Source: JBCDJG01 sp038748065 (GTDB taxonomy: Bacteria; Pseudomonadota; Gammaproteobacteria; Pseudomonadales; Halieaceae). From it: a DNA stretch of 64,000 nucleotides. The translations under genes and the position numbers were made by a program. This document shows, piece by piece, positions 52,527-61,415 of the stretch (positions are counted from its first letter, which is position 1; each line of letters begins with the position of its first letter). Under the pieces are notes generated by a model. That model did no database searches. It was not told where the DNA came from and was given only the letters and a program-made list of their open reading frames with translations. The stretch lies in contig JBCDJG010000025.1 in NCBI GenBank assembly GCA_038748065.1, forward strand, positions 1 to 64,000, given 5' to 3'.

Positions 52527-55500
52527 TCACGGCTCAAAGGTCCAGCTACCACGCCAGTTCTCCAGGTCAGAGCCAATCACGTCGCTCTGTTCGAAGAAGC
52601 CATCCGCAGGCAGCGTTGCCGCCGGTGGTGTGGAGCCGTCCTGGGTCACATTGGGCGCGCCGTCGAGGTAGGACTGCAGCGCCGAGTTGTCGCCGTCTAC
52701 CACCTCGGGGCAGTCGAAGGACGTGCTCTCGATGGTGAGTTCCTGCCCAAGCAGGTTCAGTGACTCCCCTGATACATCGATACAGGTTGCCGAGTTGATC
52801 ACGTGGGTGTTCCAGATCATGGCACCGGTACCCCTGCGCAGGCGTATCGCACGTTCGCCGGGGTTGCCGTCGATCGTCATGTTGGCGATCTGCGGCATGG
52901 CACGGGGCTGCGCGTTCTCATCACCCTCGCGATTATCCGCTTCGATGCCGTTGTCGGCTGAATCATCCGCCTGCTCGATATGGATGAACTGAATGCGACC
53001 CGTCCAACCATCCGTCCAGTCGAGGCTGTCATCGCCGTGGCCCGTGAGCAACACGTACTTGGCATCAGCCGTGCCGCCGAAGAACTCGATACCGTCATCC
53101 AGGTTGTTGTGCACCTGCACGTACTCGATCAGCGTGCCGTCACCGACCGCCTGGAAGGCTATACCGTTCAGCTGGTTCTCAGGGTCGACGTTGGAGCCCG
53201 CAAACTTGACCAACAGGTAGCGAATGCTGCCGCTGGTATCGTTCGGATTCGATCCGCCAAAGATGCCTGAGTTGGCCTCGCCTTCCTTGGTGCACTCGTC
53301 GGTACCGCCGACCGCGCCTTCAGGACAGTCGTTGATCGGGGCATTACCGTTAATGACCAGACCGCCCCACAGCCCGCGGACGTTGGTGAGGTTCTGTCCT
53401 TCAACATCGGCTGCCGCCGTCATGGTAACGGGGTTGCTGTTGGTGCCGTTGACGACGATCTGTGAACCGCGTGAGATCACCAGGAAGTCTTCAGCGTCGT
53501 CACCGATCAACGTAGAACCCGCGTTCATGGTAAGCACCGCTGAATTCTCGTTATCGCCACCAATCGTCACCTTGCCGTTCAGGACGAAGAACCTGCCCGG
53601 ATTTATGGTGATATCCGTCGTAATATCGCCTGTCAGCACGCAGGTGTCAGTGCCCGCGATGGGGATGCCGTCGGTGGTACCTGCAGGGCAGGCTTCTTCC
53701 GGGCGCCCAGAGTCAGGCATACCCACAGTCCAACCCTGAGTCCAGTCATCACCCTCTTCTACCGAGCCAATAAAGCTGGTCTGATCGAAGAAACTGTTGC
53801 TGGCCAAATCTGCCGGGCTAACGGCGCCGGGGCCCTGCGAGACGTTATCCAGGCCGTCGAGGAAGTTCTGGAGAGCAGGATTGTCACCGTCCACTACCTC
53901 AGGGCAGTCGAATACCACGCCGTCGAAGTTAATTTCATCACCCAGCAGATTCAGGGATTCGCCCGATACGTCCAGGCAGGTTGCACTGCCAGTGATAAAG
54001 GAGTTGAACAAGCGCAGGCCCGTGCCGCGACGCAGTCGCACGCCGCGCTCATCTACCTTACCGTTGATGCTCATGTTGGCAATTTCCGGGGAGGACCGCG
54101 GCAGGGCATTTTCGTCGCCCTCGCGATTGTCCGCCTCGATGCCATTATCAGCAGAGTCTTCTGCCTGCTGGATCAACAGGTATTGGATGCTTCCGACCCA
54201 ACCGTCTGTCCAGTCGAGGCTGTCATCGCCGTTACCGGTCAGTACGATGTACCTCGCATTGGCTGTACCACCGAAGAACTCGATGCCATCGTCCAGGTTA
54301 TTGTGCACCTGTACGAACTCGATTTCCGTCGCATCGCCTACGCCCTGGAAGGCGATACCGTTCAACTGGTTTTCGGGGTCAACGTTAGAACCAGCGAACT
54401 TCACAACCACGTAGCGCAAGCTACCGCTGTCATCGTTGGGATCGGCGCCGCCGAAGATGCCGGAGTTGGCCTCACCTTCTTTGGTACATTCCACCGTGCC
54501 GCCCGTCGCACCCTCGGGGCAGTCGTTGATGGGCGCGTTGCCGTTGATCACCAGTCCACCCCACAAGCCGCGAGTGGTATTGATATCCGCATTGCCCAGC
54601 AAATCATCCAGCGCGGTAAAGGTCACCGGCGCGTTCCGCGTGCCGTTAGCAATAATCTGCGAGCCGCGGGAAATCACCAGGAAATCTTCGTTGGTCGGGC
54701 CGAAGACGGTCACACCCGCCGGGATGGTCAACACTGCAGAGTCAGTGTTGTCTCCGCCGATGGTGACCTTGCCATCCAGGGAGTACAGATTACCTGCTGT
54801 CAGCGTCACATCCTGCAGGATGTCGCCCTGCAGCGCGCAAACGGGCGTGCCGTTGACCTCACCGTCTTCAGAGGTGCCCGCCGGGCAGCCGAGGTTCGGG
54901 GTACCCGCGTTGTTCACGGAACCCGCTACAGTCCAGCCCGCCGTCCAGTCGTCGCCGCCAAAGGCGCCAACGAAGGGCGCAGCCTCGAAGAAATCGCGCA
55001 TGGGTGTGACAGGATCAACCTGGCCACCGTCCTGTGACACGTTGTCGGCGCTATCAAGATAGGCCTCCACCGCGCCGTCATCGTCGCCGCTGTGCGTCTC
55101 GGCGCAGCCAAACGAGGTGCCCGCAACCGTCAGCTCGCTTCCCAGCAAGTCTCGTGACGTCCCGTCGACCTGAATACAAGAGCCGGAGTCGACGATGAAG
55201 GTATTGGTCAGCTCCAGCCCCGTGCCGCGGCGCAAGCGCAGGCCATTCTCGCCAGCTCGACCATAGCCAGAAAAGTTGCTGATTGCCGGCAGCGAGCGCG
55301 GCTCGGCATTCTCGTCGCCTTCGCGGCTGTCGGCCTCAATGATGTTATCGCCAGAGTCCGACTGCTCGACGTACAGGTATTGAATGTTACCTGTCCAGCC
55401 GTCGGTCCAATCCAGGCTATCGTCACCGTTGCCAGTCAACACAACATAGCGCGCGCTGGCGGTGCCGCCGAAGAATTCGATGCCGTCATCAAGGTTGTTG

Positions 55501-56012
55501 TGCACCTGCACGAACTCAACGGTAGTACCGGAACCCACACCCTGAAAGGCAATGCCATTCAACTGGTTCTCCGGGTCTACGTTTGAACCGGCGTAGCTCA
55601 CCACCACATAACGTAGCGTTCCGGAGCTGTCTTCCGGCTGGTCGCCGCCGAAGATGCCGGAGTTAGCCTCGCCTTCTTTCGTGCATTCCGCGGTGCCACC
55701 TGCGGCGCCCTCTGGGCAATCGTTAATTGGGGCAAAGCCATTAATCACCAGCCCTCCCCAAAGTCCACGGACGTTGGGCTCGAGGTCACCGCCAAGGGCT
55801 TCTTCGGCCGTGAACACGATGGGCTGTTCAGCAGTGCCCTGGGCATCTATTTGGCAGCCCTGCTCGATGACGAGGAAGTCTTCGTTGCTACCCCCGACGA
55901 TGGTGGCGCCCTTGGCGATTTCCAGCACGCAGTCCTGGGCCTGGGCGTTTGAGTAACTGCCGAGCAGGGCTACGCCCGCAGCGACAGACAAAAGCAGTCG
56001 ATTACGTTTCAT
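52527..56012 (-). CDS. Exported giant protein with three tandem beta-helix-like units
   Basis: A 1161-residue secreted protein with signal peptide MKRNRLLLSVAAGVALLGSYSNAQA. The rest is three copies of one ~400-residue module. Each copy has EDFLVI-x2-G-[CS]-QI (residues ~44, 441, 841), then RGLWGGLVING-x-APINDCPEGA, CTKEGEANSGIFGG, AGSNVDPENQLNGIAFQ, VQVHNNLDDGIEFFGGTA, and GDDSLDWTDGW (~198, 598, 996). Each unit has at least four conserved Cys. The pattern matches the right-handed beta-helix proteins often encoded beside TonB receptors in Bacteroidetes and some proteobacteria, but with the module triplicated. The sequence ends WRGSWTFEP. A surface or periplasmic binding role is inferred only. 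Confidence 0.85.
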   Translation of the reverse strand: MKRNRLLLSVAAGVALLGSYSNAQAQDCVLEIAKGATIVGGSNEDFLVIEQGCQIDAQGTAEQPIVFTAEEALGGDLEPNVRGLWGGLVINGFAPINDCPEGAAGGTAECTKEGEANSGIFGGDQPEDSSGTLRYVVVSYAGSNVDPENQLNGIAFQGVGSGTTVEFVQVHNNLDDGIEFFGGTASARYVVLTGNGDDSLDWTDGWTGNIQYLYVEQSDSGDNIIEADSREGDENAEPRSLPAISNFSGYGRAGENGLRLRRGTGLELTNTFIVDSGSCIQVDGTSRDLLGSELTVAGTSFGCAETHSGDDDGAVEAYLDSADNVSQDGGQVDPVTPMRDFFEAAPFVGAFGGDDWTAGWTVAGSVNNAGTPNLGCPAGTSEDGEVNGTPVCALQGDILQDVTLTAGNLYSLDGKVTIGGDNTDSAVLTIPAGVTVFGPTNEDFLVISRGSQIIANGTRNAPVTFTALDDLLGNADINTTRGLWGGLVINGNAPINDCPEGATGGTVECTKEGEANSGIFGGADPNDDSGSLRYVVVKFAGSNVDPENQLNGIAFQGVGDATEIEFVQVHNNLDDGIEFFGGTANARYIVLTGNGDDSLDWTDGWVGSIQYLLIQQAEDSADNGIEADNREGDENALPRSSPEIANMSINGKVDERGVRLRRGTGLRLFNSFITGSATCLDVSGESLNLLGDEINFDGVVFDCPEVVDGDNPALQNFLDGLDNVSQGPGAVSPADLASNSFFDQTSFIGSVEEGDDWTQGWTVGMPDSGRPEEACPAGTTDGIPIAGTDTCVLTGDITTDITINPGRFFVLNGKVTIGGDNENSAVLTMNAGSTLIGDDAEDFLVISRGSQIVVNGTNSNPVTMTAAADVEGQNLTNVRGLWGGLVINGNAPINDCPEGAVGGTDECTKEGEANSGIFGGSNPNDTSGSIRYLLVKFAGSNVDPENQLNGIAFQAVGDGTLIEYVQVHNNLDDGIEFFGGTADAKYVLLTGHGDDSLDWTDGWTGRIQFIHIEQADDSADNGIEADNREGDENAQPRAMPQIANMTIDGNPGERAIRLRRGTGAMIWNTHVINSATCIDVSGESLNLLGQELTIESTSFDCPEVVDGDNSALQSYLDGAPNVTQDGSTPPAATLPADGFFEQSDVIGSDLENWRGSWTFEP
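52600..55900. repeat. Three ~1.2-kb intragenic direct repeats
   Basis: Corresponding motifs recur at a period near 1.2 kb on the minus strand. The EDFLVI codons are at about 55880, 54685 and 53485. The DWTDGW codons are at about 55410, 54210 and 53015. Long stretches are closely similar at nucleotide level (for example the TTGTTGTGCACCTGCACG-type block at 55496, 54300 and 53105). Coordinates are approximate outer limits. Confidence 0.75.
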
Positions 56013-56027
56013 GTTCGCTAATTCCCC

Positions 56028-56423
56028 TTAGCCTTCTTTTACGCGCAGGGCGCCGCCTGTGATTCGAAACACTACGTCGTTGCCCAGCAGCAGCCCGTCA
56101 GGATCGAGCTCGCCGTTGGGTAGCGCGCTGGCATCGATGTCAAAGATTTCACGGCCATCTGCTGCCGTTTCGCCTGAAGCGGTGATAACACCCTCCAGCC
56201 CGGCAGGGATGACGCTCTCAATGAGATCACCATCACCATCACCGTCACCGTCGCCGTCGCCGTCGCCATCACCATCGCCGTCACCGTCTCCATCACCAGG
56301 CACCGGTACCTCGACGACAACAGCGCCGGGCGAAACGTTATCGGACGATGACCCACCACAGGCTGCAAGCGACGCTATAGCCAGCGCCAACAAGAACTGC
56401 GTGGTTCTTGAATGTTGTGTCAT
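56028..56423 (-). CDS. Lipoprotein with a (Gly-Asp)12 tract
   Basis: A 131-residue lipoprotein. The signal peptide ends in LAACGGSSSD with Cys about residue 22. Next come VSPGAVVVEVPVP, twelve Gly-Asp dipeptides, and a small domain DLIESVIPAGLEGVITASGETAADG ... NGELDPDGLLLGNDVVFRITGGALRVKEG. The Gly-Asp run is very acidic and could bind Ca2+ or act as a flexible spacer between the membrane anchor and the C-terminal domain. A GGGGTTAAGC site precedes the ATG. It is the first gene of the operon with the triple-unit protein (15-base gap) and the TonB receptor. Confidence 0.82.
   Translation of the reverse strand: MTQHSRTTQFLLALAIASLAACGGSSSDNVSPGAVVVEVPVPGDGDGDGDGDGDGDGDGDGDGDGDLIESVIPAGLEGVITASGETAADGREIFDIDASALPNGELDPDGLLLGNDVVFRITGGALRVKEG
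56226..56297. repeat. Hexanucleotide tandem repeat encoding (Gly-Asp)12
   Basis: Twelve consecutive 6-base units of the form ATC/GTC-ACC/GCC/TCC on the plus strand encode Asp-Gly on the minus strand. Third positions vary, so the peptide has been kept while the DNA diverged. Six bases keep the frame if units are gained or lost. Confidence 0.9.
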
Positions 56424-56573
56424 GCTTAACCCCTATCTTCGAGCGTAAAAGTTGGAAATCACTAGCAACGGTTCGGAGGACCGAATGAGGGGGCATGCTA
56501 GGCAGGGAACATGACAGAGTTGTGGCACAAATATTTCATTTTTGTTAAACGCGCGGAGCGGGTGCACATCACC

Positions 56574-58400
56574 ATGCCGCGCCAGCGCAGACTCAGGGCT
56601 GGCTCAGGAAATCACATCTGCCGTTTTGCAAGAGCGCTACTGATAGTGCTCACTATCACGACGGCCGGCGCTTGCGATAAATCATCACCGCTTTCACAGC
56701 GGGTCTCAGAGCCTTTTCTCAATGCCGAGATACTCCAGTTGCTGGCGCACGCCGTGCGCAGCTGGCAAAGCGGTCAGGCGTCATCGCTTGAGCTATCGTG
56801 GCCAGAGCAGGCACCTGGCCCGTCGCTTGTCTACGTCGCCTTGTGGGCCGATGGTAAACGCGTGGCACGCAATTGGTACGACCACCCCGATCGTAACACC
56901 GCACTGCAAAGTGCGATCAACGGCGCACTGACATCGCTGCACAGCGTCGCGCCAATGGACTTGAGCTATGTAGAAATCAGTATCGGCTACGGCCTACGAA
57001 ATCTCGATGCCGGACAACTCGGTGACGACTTCAGCGCCATCCACCGTGGTGCCCGAGGACTGGAGGTACGGCATGAAGACCGTATCGTACGCTATGCGCC
57101 AAGCCAGATGATTGCGCACAATTTATCGTTCGAGCGTGCGCTGGAGGGCATCGCGGGCAGCCTGGACCTCGGCGGGCAGCAGCTGATCGATGAATCGGCA
57201 CTCGCCACCTTTGAAGCGCACCAGGTCATCATCGACTTAAAGGCACCCACCAGCGCCACCGGGATGCACCGGGGTCAAGCCATCGTACCTTACCAGGCCA
57301 TGAACCAGGCCACCGTGGGTGATCTCGCAAGTGGCATGGCAGCATGGATGTACCGCAACATTGGGCCCGACGGCCGCATGACCTACATGTACTACCCTGC
57401 CTCAGCCCGCGAATCGAATGGCAACAACATGATCCGGCAGTGGATGGCGAGTCTGGCACTGGTTCGACTCGCCAAGTTGGACGGAAGGCCGGAGAAGGTC
57501 GCCGCCGCCACTCGCAACATTACGTACAACCTGAATCAGTTTTACCTGGAGGAAAACGGGCTCGGACTTATCGAGTACCGTGACAAAGTCAAGCTCGGTG
57601 CAATTGCCCTGGCAGCCCTGGCCATGGTCGAGCACCCAGATAATGAGATGTTTCGCCCCCAGATCGACAAGCTCGTTGAAGCAACAGACCATCTGTGGCG
57701 AGAGGACGGCTCGTTCCAGACGTTTTATCGCCCGGCCGAACGCTCCGGCGAGCCTGCCCTTTACAACTTCTACCCGGGCGAGACGCTGCTGTTGTGGGCT
57801 ACGCTGCTCCAGCAACAGCCTGACGCAGACCGCGCGGCGCGCTTCGACAAGAGCATGCAGTACTATCGCGACTGGCACCTGTCCAATCGCAAACCCTCAT
57901 TCATCCCCTGGCACACTCAGGCCTACTACTTGCGCTGGCAAATCACGGGCGATACCCGCTACCGAGACTGGATCTTCGACATGAACGACTGGTTACTGGA
58001 CATGCAGCGAAACAGCTTTCAAGTCTATGAGGACACGCGGGGCAGATTCTATAACCCGCTGCGACCGGAGTTCGGTCCACCTCACGCCTCCTCAACCGGT
58101 GTCTATCTGGAGGGCCTGATAGATGCCTATAGCCTGGCAGTGGAACACGGCGATACGGCCCGCGCCAGGCGCTATCGACAGTCAATCAATGGCGGATTAC
58201 GCAGCCTGCGGCAGCTGCAATTCAATGAAGGGCCAGAGGCGTGGTTCGTGAAAGACCCGGAGCGCGTGTTCGGTGGTATACGCACCACCGTCTTCAACAA
58301 CGTGATTCGCGTCGACAACGTACAGCACGGTTTGTTAGGCGTGCTGAAAATACAGGATCACTTCAGTCCCGAGGACTACCGGGACTACCCCGTCAACTAA
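56574..58400 (+). CDS. Lipoprotein with an alpha/alpha-barrel-like domain
   Basis: A protein of about 608 residues with a lipoprotein signal (RFARALLIVLTITTAGAC, then DKSS). The first 150 mature residues contain VYVALWADGKRVARNWYDHPDRNTALQSAINGAL, which faintly resembles AMMECR1-like modules. The C-terminal ~330 residues are helical pairs with Trp/Tyr-rich loops (DGRMTYMYYPASARESNGNNMIRQWMASLALVRLAKL; GLGLIEYRDKVKLGAIALAALAMVEHP; FYPGETLLLWATLL; PWHTQAYYLRWQ), like a six-hairpin (alpha/alpha) glycosidase or polysaccharide-modifying barrel. Catalytic residues cannot be fixed. The start is uncertain: GTG 56562 is an alternative. It is divergent from the TonB operon. Confidence 0.75.
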   Translation: MPRQRRLRAGSGNHICRFARALLIVLTITTAGACDKSSPLSQRVSEPFLNAEILQLLAHAVRSWQSGQASSLELSWPEQAPGPSLVYVALWADGKRVARNWYDHPDRNTALQSAINGALTSLHSVAPMDLSYVEISIGYGLRNLDAGQLGDDFSAIHRGARGLEVRHEDRIVRYAPSQMIAHNLSFERALEGIAGSLDLGGQQLIDESALATFEAHQVIIDLKAPTSATGMHRGQAIVPYQAMNQATVGDLASGMAAWMYRNIGPDGRMTYMYYPASARESNGNNMIRQWMASLALVRLAKLDGRPEKVAAATRNITYNLNQFYLEENGLGLIEYRDKVKLGAIALAALAMVEHPDNEMFRPQIDKLVEATDHLWREDGSFQTFYRPAERSGEPALYNFYPGETLLLWATLLQQQPDADRAARFDKSMQYYRDWHLSNRKPSFIPWHTQAYYLRWQITGDTRYRDWIFDMNDWLLDMQRNSFQVYEDTRGRFYNPLRPEFGPPHASSTGVYLEGLIDAYSLAVEHGDTARARRYRQSINGGLRSLRQLQFNEGPEAWFVKDPERVFGGIRTTVFNNVIRVDNVQHGLLGVLKIQDHFSPEDYRDYPVN

Positions 58401-59494
58401 TCCGCCGTCGCCCCGAAGTCTGGCACAGAGATCATTCGGTCTCCGGTAAAAGAACCCATATAGACTCTGCCTGCCTGGGGTACCGCCACGGTAGCGGCAC
58501 CCATCGGCGGCCCGCGATGTGCAAAAACACGCTCCGCAGTCATGGTCTCCGTATCCAGGGCAACGATTTCGAAGGCCGCACCGCAAACCTGATCCTGGTT
58601 TTCAAAGCAGGCAACTATGTTGGCAAACTTGTCAGGGTGGGTCGCAATCCAGAGCCTGCCGTCGCTGCCCCAGGCGCTGTTATCAGCGCTGGCGATGGCG
58701 GCGCGGCTAACAACCTCTCCCGTATCCGCTTTTACCTTCCACACCTCGCCCGTCATGTACATGTTGGCGAATACAAAGCGCTCATCGGCCGATATCTCAA
58801 GACCATTGGGTTGATTGGCCGTTGTGCCGGGCAGGATACGCAAACCGCTATCTGCACTCCAACGCCAGAGATCGCCGGTGTTGAACCCGACGATGCTCGT
58901 CAGCATTTCCCAGAGGCCACCATCGTGGAGCATGCGGGTGAAAATGACGTCGCCATCGGCCAGACCGACTACGTCGTTGATCACGGTGTCGGGAGCCGCC
59001 AGCACACAGCCGCGCCAGCTCAAACGGGTGTTTTCACCGCTGCCACTGACCTCAAACATCTCGATCGATTCTCGACCGCCATGATTCACCAGCAGGTAGC
59101 GCAATGCGCCATTCTCAAGGCGATGCAGGTGTGTCCCATGCGGACTAAAGGCAGCGCGGTCCGGTGGCCTACAGTCTGGCTCACCCCAGGAGATGAGCGT
59201 TTTTTCAGGAGCAGCACTCGCGCCGGGATACAGCTCGATCAGCGCTTCGGACTTTGTGTCGAACAGCGAGACACTGCCGTTGCCCTGGCCCATACCCCCA
59301 AAGTGTGCGAGCAGCAGAGACTGACCATCCGGCAAGGCGGCAATATCCTCTGGCGTGCCGATATCGCAGTACACGCGCATCTCACCCTGGGGCTCACAGC
59401 CGCTGATGAAAATATCGTCGTCGGCGCAGCTGGCCAATAGCAGCGCTAACAGGGTCATGTAAAAGGGTCGACGGCTCGCTCGGCTTGCGCTCAT
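58397..59494 (-). CDS. SMP-30/strictosidine-synthase-like beta-propeller lipoprotein
   Basis: A 365-residue lipoprotein. The ATG at 59494 (AGGAAG upstream) gives a signal peptide ending LLALLLASCADDD. The body has propeller-blade repeats: TPEDIAALPDGQSLLLAHFGG, SPHGTHLHRLENGALRYLLVNHGGRESIEMF, VINDVVGLADGDVIFTRML, NGLEISADERFVFANMYMTGEVWKVKADTG, and GSDGRLWIATHP. NGLEIS and the blade pattern resemble SMP-30/gluconolactonase and arylesterase-like proteins. The metal ligands and enzyme activity cannot be confirmed. Its stop overlaps that of the convergent alpha/alpha-barrel gene by four bases. Confidence 0.78.
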   Translation of the reverse strand: MSASRASRRPFYMTLLALLLASCADDDIFISGCEPQGEMRVYCDIGTPEDIAALPDGQSLLLAHFGGMGQGNGSVSLFDTKSEALIELYPGASAAPEKTLISWGEPDCRPPDRAAFSPHGTHLHRLENGALRYLLVNHGGRESIEMFEVSGSGENTRLSWRGCVLAAPDTVINDVVGLADGDVIFTRMLHDGGLWEMLTSIVGFNTGDLWRWSADSGLRILPGTTANQPNGLEISADERFVFANMYMTGEVWKVKADTGEVVSRAAIASADNSAWGSDGRLWIATHPDKFANIVACFENQDQVCGAAFEIVALDTETMTAERVFAHRGPPMGAATVAVPQAGRVYMGSFTGDRMISVPDFGATAD

Positions 59495-59634
59495 CCAAAA
59501 GCTTCCTGTTTCACTCAAGCTGGCAGTGTAACGCCGCACATCAAAATCTTACCAACAAAAAAACAAATCGCCTTAACCCCTTTTCTGGGAGACAGCCGTT
59601 TCAACAGTGAACCCTCAGTGAAAGGAGCAACACG

Positions 59635-61350
59635 ATGAAAGCGCGTTCTATCGTTATCGCGATGGGCATGGCCTGCCTGCTAGGCGCCTGTATCGAGACC
59701 AGAGAAGACCAAAACACTGTCCCAGCAGGTCACAGCAAGCTGAATAAAGTAGAGGCCCAGTCACAGAAGGCCAGCGGGCCGGCTACAAGCTCGGACGCCG
59801 CTGTTGAGATCAGACAACGGCACGCCGAAGATGCGCTAGCCCGCAGTGCGGCGCCGGCCACCGTGCTGCATTACGGCACGGCGCCACAGGCTAGCGGCTT
59901 GCCGTCCCAGACCTATGTGGGCCGTGAAAACTACATAGCCTATGAGCACAATCCGGTGCGCAGTGTGGCAGAGAATCCCCTATCTACTTTCAGCGTCGAT
60001 GTGGATACGGCGGGCTATGCCAACGTGCGCCGCATGCTGGTCAATGAAGGCCGATTGCCGCCTTCAAGCGCGGTTCGCACGGAAGAGATGATCAACTACT
60101 TCAGCTACAGCTATGAAACGCCCGGGCCTGACGAAACTCCCTTCAGCATCACTACTGAACTGGCGCCAGCGCCCTGGGCAGAATCGCGCTATCTGATGCA
60201 GGTGGGACTCAAAGGCTTCGAACAGCCAAGGGCCGAGCGGCCGCCATCGAACCTCGTATTTCTGATCGATGTTTCAGGCAGCATGCAAGCACCGAACAAG
60301 CTGGGCCTGGTCAAAAAATCCCTGCGCGTGCTCGTCAGACAGATGGAGCCGGAAGACCGTATCGCTCTGGCGGTATATGCCGGGGCAGCGGGTACCGTGC
60401 TTGAGAGCACGCCAGGCGATCAGAGGGCAACGATTCTGCAGGCGATAGATGCCCTGCAAGCCGGCGGCAGCACCCACGGTAGCGCGGGCATAGAACTGGC
60501 CTACGCCATCGCGGAGCAGCACTTTATTGAGGGCGGTATTAATCGCGTCATTATCGCCTCGGATGGCGATATGAACGTGGGTACAACGAGCATAGATGCC
60601 CTGAAGGACCTCGTGTCGCGCCAGCGCGACAGGGGCATCGCCCTGACAACCCTGGGCTTTGGTAGCGGCAACTACAACGATGCGCTCATGGAGCAGCTTG
60701 CTGATGTGGGCAACGGCAACGCGGCTTACATCGACTCGCTGAAGGAAGCGCAGAAGGTGCTGGTGAATGAGATGCAGTCGACCTTGTTGACGATCGCCAA
60801 TGACGTGAAGATACAGGTCGAGTTCAACCCCGCCACCGTTTCCGAGTACCGCCTGATCGGCTACGAAAACAGGCTGCTGGAGCGAGAGGACTTCAGTAAT
60901 GACAAGGTCGACGCCGGCGACATCGGTGCAGGCCATACGGTCACTGCCCTCTACGAGCTGACCCTGGTTGGAAGCGAGGCTGAACGCTTGCCCACTTTGC
61001 GTTACCAAGCGGACAAGGTGGCAGCCAGATCATCGGCGCCAGATAGTGAGCTGGCCTACGTCAAACTGCGCTACAAAAGGCCAGGCGATGCCAGCAGCAT
61101 TGAGGTGAGCCAGCCGGTGTTGCGCGCCGCTTTGACGTCCACCCTGCAGGCCAGCAGCCACGATCTGCGCTTCGCTGCCAGCGTGGCTGGCTTTAGCGAG
61201 TTGCTCAAGGGCGGCGAGCACCTCGAAAACTGGCAGTTCGACGACGCCCTCGACCTGGCCCGCTCGGCTCGTGGCGACGACCGGCTCGGCTATCGCAGCG
61301 AATTCATTCACTTGATCGAGTTGGCACAGTCGCTATCCTTCAAAGGGTAA
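59635..61350 (+). CDS. Von Willebrand factor A lipoprotein (YfbK-like)
   Basis: A 571-residue lipoprotein with signal MKARSIVIAMGMACLLGAC. The N-terminal part has the family motif NPLSTFSVDVDTAGYANVRRML and TEEMINYFSYSYETP. A vWA domain follows with the MIDAS motif LVFLIDVSGSMQAPNKLGLVKKSL (about residue 210) and further metal-site elements GGSTHGSAGIELAYA and IIASDGDMNVG. The C-terminal DUF3520-type region has FNPATVSEYRLIGYENR and LRFAASVAGFSELLKGG. It is co-directional with the ECF sigma and its partner 66 bases downstream, as is usual for YfbK operons. Its function in cell-envelope signalling or adhesion is inferred. Confidence 0.88.
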   Translation: MKARSIVIAMGMACLLGACIETREDQNTVPAGHSKLNKVEAQSQKASGPATSSDAAVEIRQRHAEDALARSAAPATVLHYGTAPQASGLPSQTYVGRENYIAYEHNPVRSVAENPLSTFSVDVDTAGYANVRRMLVNEGRLPPSSAVRTEEMINYFSYSYETPGPDETPFSITTELAPAPWAESRYLMQVGLKGFEQPRAERPPSNLVFLIDVSGSMQAPNKLGLVKKSLRVLVRQMEPEDRIALAVYAGAAGTVLESTPGDQRATILQAIDALQAGGSTHGSAGIELAYAIAEQHFIEGGINRVIIASDGDMNVGTTSIDALKDLVSRQRDRGIALTTLGFGSGNYNDALMEQLADVGNGNAAYIDSLKEAQKVLVNEMQSTLLTIANDVKIQVEFNPATVSEYRLIGYENRLLEREDFSNDKVDAGDIGAGHTVTALYELTLVGSEAERLPTLRYQADKVAARSSAPDSELAYVKLRYKRPGDASSIEVSQPVLRAALTSTLQASSHDLRFAASVAGFSELLKGGEHLENWQFDDALDLARSARGDDRLGYRSEFIHLIELAQSLSFKG

Positions 61351-61415
61351 GTGCGGCACGCCCGGGAGAGCAGACGCTGGAACTGTTCAATCGCCTGAAA
61401 AGCGACGAAAGCCTG

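Noticed and set aside
54183..55037. Plus-strand open frame of 284 codons in the triple-repeat gene
   Set aside because: It recurs in part in each repeat only because the sense strand repeats. It has no independent signal or start.
52600..55900. Insertion elements or transposon copies
   Set aside because: The 1.2-kb repeats are in frame within one gene, with no inverted ends, target duplications or transposase.
56226..56297. CRISPR-like short repeats
   Set aside because: Units are 6 bases, contiguous, without spacers, and encode Gly-Asp in frame.
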